Origin: an uncultured Oscillospiraceae bacterium
GTDB taxonomy: Bacteria > Bacillota > Clostridia > Oscillospirales > Ruminococcaceae
Direction: 5' to 3'
Assembly: GCA_900547015.1 (NCBI GenBank)
Contig: URFD01000075.1
Location: 1 to 7,794 of the forward strand
DNA length: 7,794 nucleotides
Under the pieces are notes generated by a model. That model was not told where the DNA came from and made no database searches. It was given only the letters and a program-made list of their open reading frames with translations. Positions 6,234-7,794 of the stretch are shown here, in pieces (position 1 is the first letter of the stretch; each line of letters opens with the position of its first letter). The position numbers were made by a program, and so were the translations under genes.

Positions 6234-6279
6234 CAGGATATTCATCATAGTCGCTCGATTGCTGTCGGAGGGAATCCGA

Positions 6280-6768
6280 CTATTTTTTCGCGGGGAGCGC
6301 CTGCTGTTTTTTCCGCATCGCCCGATGCAGATTCATCGTGTGAACTAGACGCACCAGCGAGGAAACCACCAGAACCCCGACTGCCAAGGCTCCTGCAATC
6401 GCAAAGGTGTGGATTCCGGTTTCGATAAACTGGGCGGTCTGTCCCGAAACACAATATTCCATCGTGTAGTAGATGCCGCCTCCCGGCACCAACGGCAGGA
6501 TTCCGATGGTCAAAAATCCCGTTACCGGTGCTTTGAACACCCTTGCCATCACCTCGGCATACGCCGAGACGATGATAGTGGAAATCAGGTACTGTGCCAA
6601 GTCGTTTCCCAGCGGCATACAAGCCACATAGAACACCCAGCTGAGCATCCCTCCGGTGGCTGCCGCAATCATGTGCGGAATCTTGTGGAAGCGGAAGATA
6701 AAGCAGAAGGAAAAGCACGCCAAAAAGGTGTAGATAAATACCGGTATTTCTTCAATCATCTTAGTCAT
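6280..6768 (-). CDS. YjjB/ThrE-type exporter, small membrane subunit
   Basis: This encodes a 162-residue integral membrane protein of the ThrE_2/DUF3815 type, matching the C-terminal membrane half of threonine/serine exporter ThrE and E. coli YjjB. About five hydrophobic segments are seen (roughly 8-25, 33-50, 57-75, 83-103 and 118-140), with the typical GILPLVPGGGIYYTM loop (89-103) and a basic cytoplasmic tail. The start ATG 6768 has AGGAGGG (6775-6781). That ribosome binding site begins immediately after the stop codon of the upstream gene, leaving 13 nt between the two genes, so they are one operon with probable translational coupling. Known ThrE exports threonine and serine; E. coli YjjP/YjjB has been linked to succinate export, so the substrate here is open. 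An in-frame ATG farther upstream (6852) lies inside the partner gene and is rejected. Confidence 0.87.
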   Translation of the reverse strand: MTKMIEEIPVFIYTFLACFSFCFIFRFHKIPHMIAAATGGMLSWVFYVACMPLGNDLAQYLISTIIVSAYAEVMARVFKAPVTGFLTIGILPLVPGGGIYYTMEYCVSGQTAQFIETGIHTFAIAGALAVGVLVVSSLVRLVHTMNLHRAMRKKQQALPAKK

Positions 6769-6781
6769 CGTGGTCCCTCCT

Positions 6782-7549
6782 CTAGATTCCCGGGAAGAAA
6801 AAGCGCAGGGTGGAGATTGCGATACCGGCTCCCAGCGCGATGCCCGCCGCAACCATCAGCGATTCGACCAGCTTGATGATACCGGCAATCAAATCTCCGC
6901 CCAGAATGTCCCGCATGACATTGGTGATGGCAATTCCCGGCACCAGATTCATCAGGGTACCGATAATCATCTTGTCATAATGGATGGTCCATCCCAGCGC
7001 TGTTGTAAAGAGCGACAGCCCCGCCACCAGCGCGCTGCCGAAAATATTCTGGAAAAAGCTGTTGGTGTGAAAGCGTCCCAACATCGAGAGCAGGAGGAAG
7101 AGCAGGATTCCGATGAAAAACGAGACCAGCGAATCCTGAAAAGCACCGCCGTAAAACAGGGTAAAGGAGGCGGAGATGGACGCTGTGAAAAACATATTGG
7201 TCCAGAAGGAGTAGTCCTTCTCATTGACAATGGCATCCAGAGAGGCTTTGATTTGCTCCAGCTCCGGACGCTCCGAACAGACATGGCGGCACAGATTGTT
7301 GAGCCGGTCGATGCGGTCAAAATCCAGCGAGGAGGAGTGAACCCGTTTGAGACGGGTCAGAGCGTGTCCGGTTTCATCGTTGATGGTGACGATGATGCAC
7401 GACGGAATCGAAAACACCTCTGCTTCGGGAAAGCCATAGGCCTCCAGCATCCGTCGAATTGATTCTTCCACGCGGTAAATCTCGGCTCCGCTCTTCAGCA
7501 GCCGCCACCCAATTTCGGTCGTGATATGCAGAAGTTCATCATTGTTCAT
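6782..7549 (-). CDS. YjjP/ThrE-type exporter, large subunit (DUF1212)
   Basis: This encodes a 255-residue protein matching the N-terminal half of ThrE and E. coli YjjP (PF06738). A cytoplasmic domain comes first (about 1-112) with the characteristic LLKSGAEIYRVEESI (18-31) and the IPSCIIVTI strand (48-56). Roughly five membrane segments follow between 117 and 250, with the conserved NLVPGIAITNVMRD loop (201-214). It is expected to form a transporter for small amino or carboxylic acids with the downstream YjjB-type protein; the two together equal one full-length ThrE. ATG 7549 has a modest GGTGA site (7557-7561) 7 nt upstream; an AAGGA directly abutting the ATG is too close to serve. It is the first gene of the operon, behind an extended -10 promoter and a structured leader of about 94 nt. 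Confidence 0.88.
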   Translation of the reverse strand: MNNDELLHITTEIGWRLLKSGAEIYRVEESIRRMLEAYGFPEAEVFSIPSCIIVTINDETGHALTRLKRVHSSSLDFDRIDRLNNLCRHVCSERPELEQIKASLDAIVNEKDYSFWTNMFFTASISASFTLFYGGAFQDSLVSFFIGILLFLLLSMLGRFHTNSFFQNIFGSALVAGLSLFTTALGWTIHYDKMIIGTLMNLVPGIAITNVMRDILGGDLIAGIIKLVESLMVAAGIALGAGIAISTLRFFFPGI

Positions 7550-7603
7550 TCCTTACTCACCCCATACATCCTACGGCACACATCCCTGTACCCATTTATT
7601 CTA

Positions 7604-7626
7604 CTGCTTTCATCCCTAAAAAGCAG
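7604..7626 (-). repeat. Hairpin in the leader of the transporter operon
   Basis: Perfect 7-bp arms CTGCTTT and AAAGCAG (7604-7610 and 7620-7626) enclose a 9-nt loop within the predicted leader, about 55 nt before the start codon. No T run follows closely, so it is not a clear attenuator. Confidence 0.5.
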
Positions 7627-7649
7627 GCAATTTCTCATCAACAGAAAGT

Positions 7650-7677
7650 ATTATAACATAACCCCGAAAACTTTCAC
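7650..7677 (-). promoter_or_regulatory. Predicted extended -10 promoter of the transporter operon
   Basis: On the minus strand a perfect TATAAT (7655-7650) is preceded by TGT, making an extended -10. A partial -35 GTGAAA (7677-7672) lies 16 bp upstream. The predicted start is near 7643. The remaining bases to the window end hold no gene that I can support. Confidence 0.65.
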
Positions 7678-7794
7678 ATAGGTTTGCAACAAAAATTTCG
7701 TCCATTTTCCCCTGTACGGGGTCGATTTTGACAGGATTTGGGAAATCGGGGCAGCTGCGGGAAAAATCCTCTTCTTTTTTCTCAGGCAAAGTGC

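Noticed and set aside
6409..7462. Two plus-strand open frames opposite the exporter genes
   Set aside because: Both are antisense to membrane proteins with clear ThrE-family motifs and are rich in Gln, Asp and Arg from reverse-complemented hydrophobic codons.
7728..7733. TTGACA on the plus strand as a -35 box
   Set aside because: No -10-like sequence follows at 16-18 bp (bases 7750-7757 are GC-rich).

Overview
This window most likely comes from a Gram-positive member of the Clostridia (class Clostridia, possibly an Oscillospirales-type gut anaerobe; that rank is a guess). The reasons are AGGAGG-type Shine-Dalgarno sites, sigma-A (TTGACA/TATAAT-like) promoters with 16-17 bp spacers, a MazF very like the Bacillus subtilis EndoA/NdoA toxin, a cell-wall sorting signal of the NPKTG type, moderately GC-rich genes and AT-richer gaps. 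No rRNA, tRNA, CRISPR array, insertion sequence or phage gene is visible.

Layout. Plus strand, 130-1398: a DUF1015-family protein with its own promoter and a strong terminator. Plus strand, 1570-2490: a stand-alone radical SAM protein, also with its own promoter. It converges on the next gene across a bidirectional terminator (2512-2547). Minus strand, 3874-2561: an M18-family zinc aminopeptidase with all expected metal ligands, driven by a perfect-consensus promoter with an inverted repeat at the presumed transcript start. Minus strand, 5209-4055: a secreted protein of unknown function ending in an NPKTG sorting signal. A gap of about 500 bp without a convincing gene follows (5299-5797). Plus strand, 5816-6166: a MazF-type endoribonuclease toxin with no antitoxin gene beside it, ending at a second bidirectional terminator (6196-6233). 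Minus strand, 7549-6280: a two-gene operon for the two halves of a split ThrE/YjjP-YjjB-type transporter, with a long leader and an extended -10 promoter.

The genes look like independent housekeeping or accessory units, not one pathway. Only the two transporter halves clearly work together. I found no strong evidence of a new multi-gene system. The points most worth checking are the gene-free block at 5299-5797, which shares a degenerate 24-26 bp stretch with the start of the window and may carry a small peptide or a dispersed element, the orphan MazF, the CX4CX2C cysteine spacing of the radical SAM protein, and inverted repeats that overlap predicted transcription starts.
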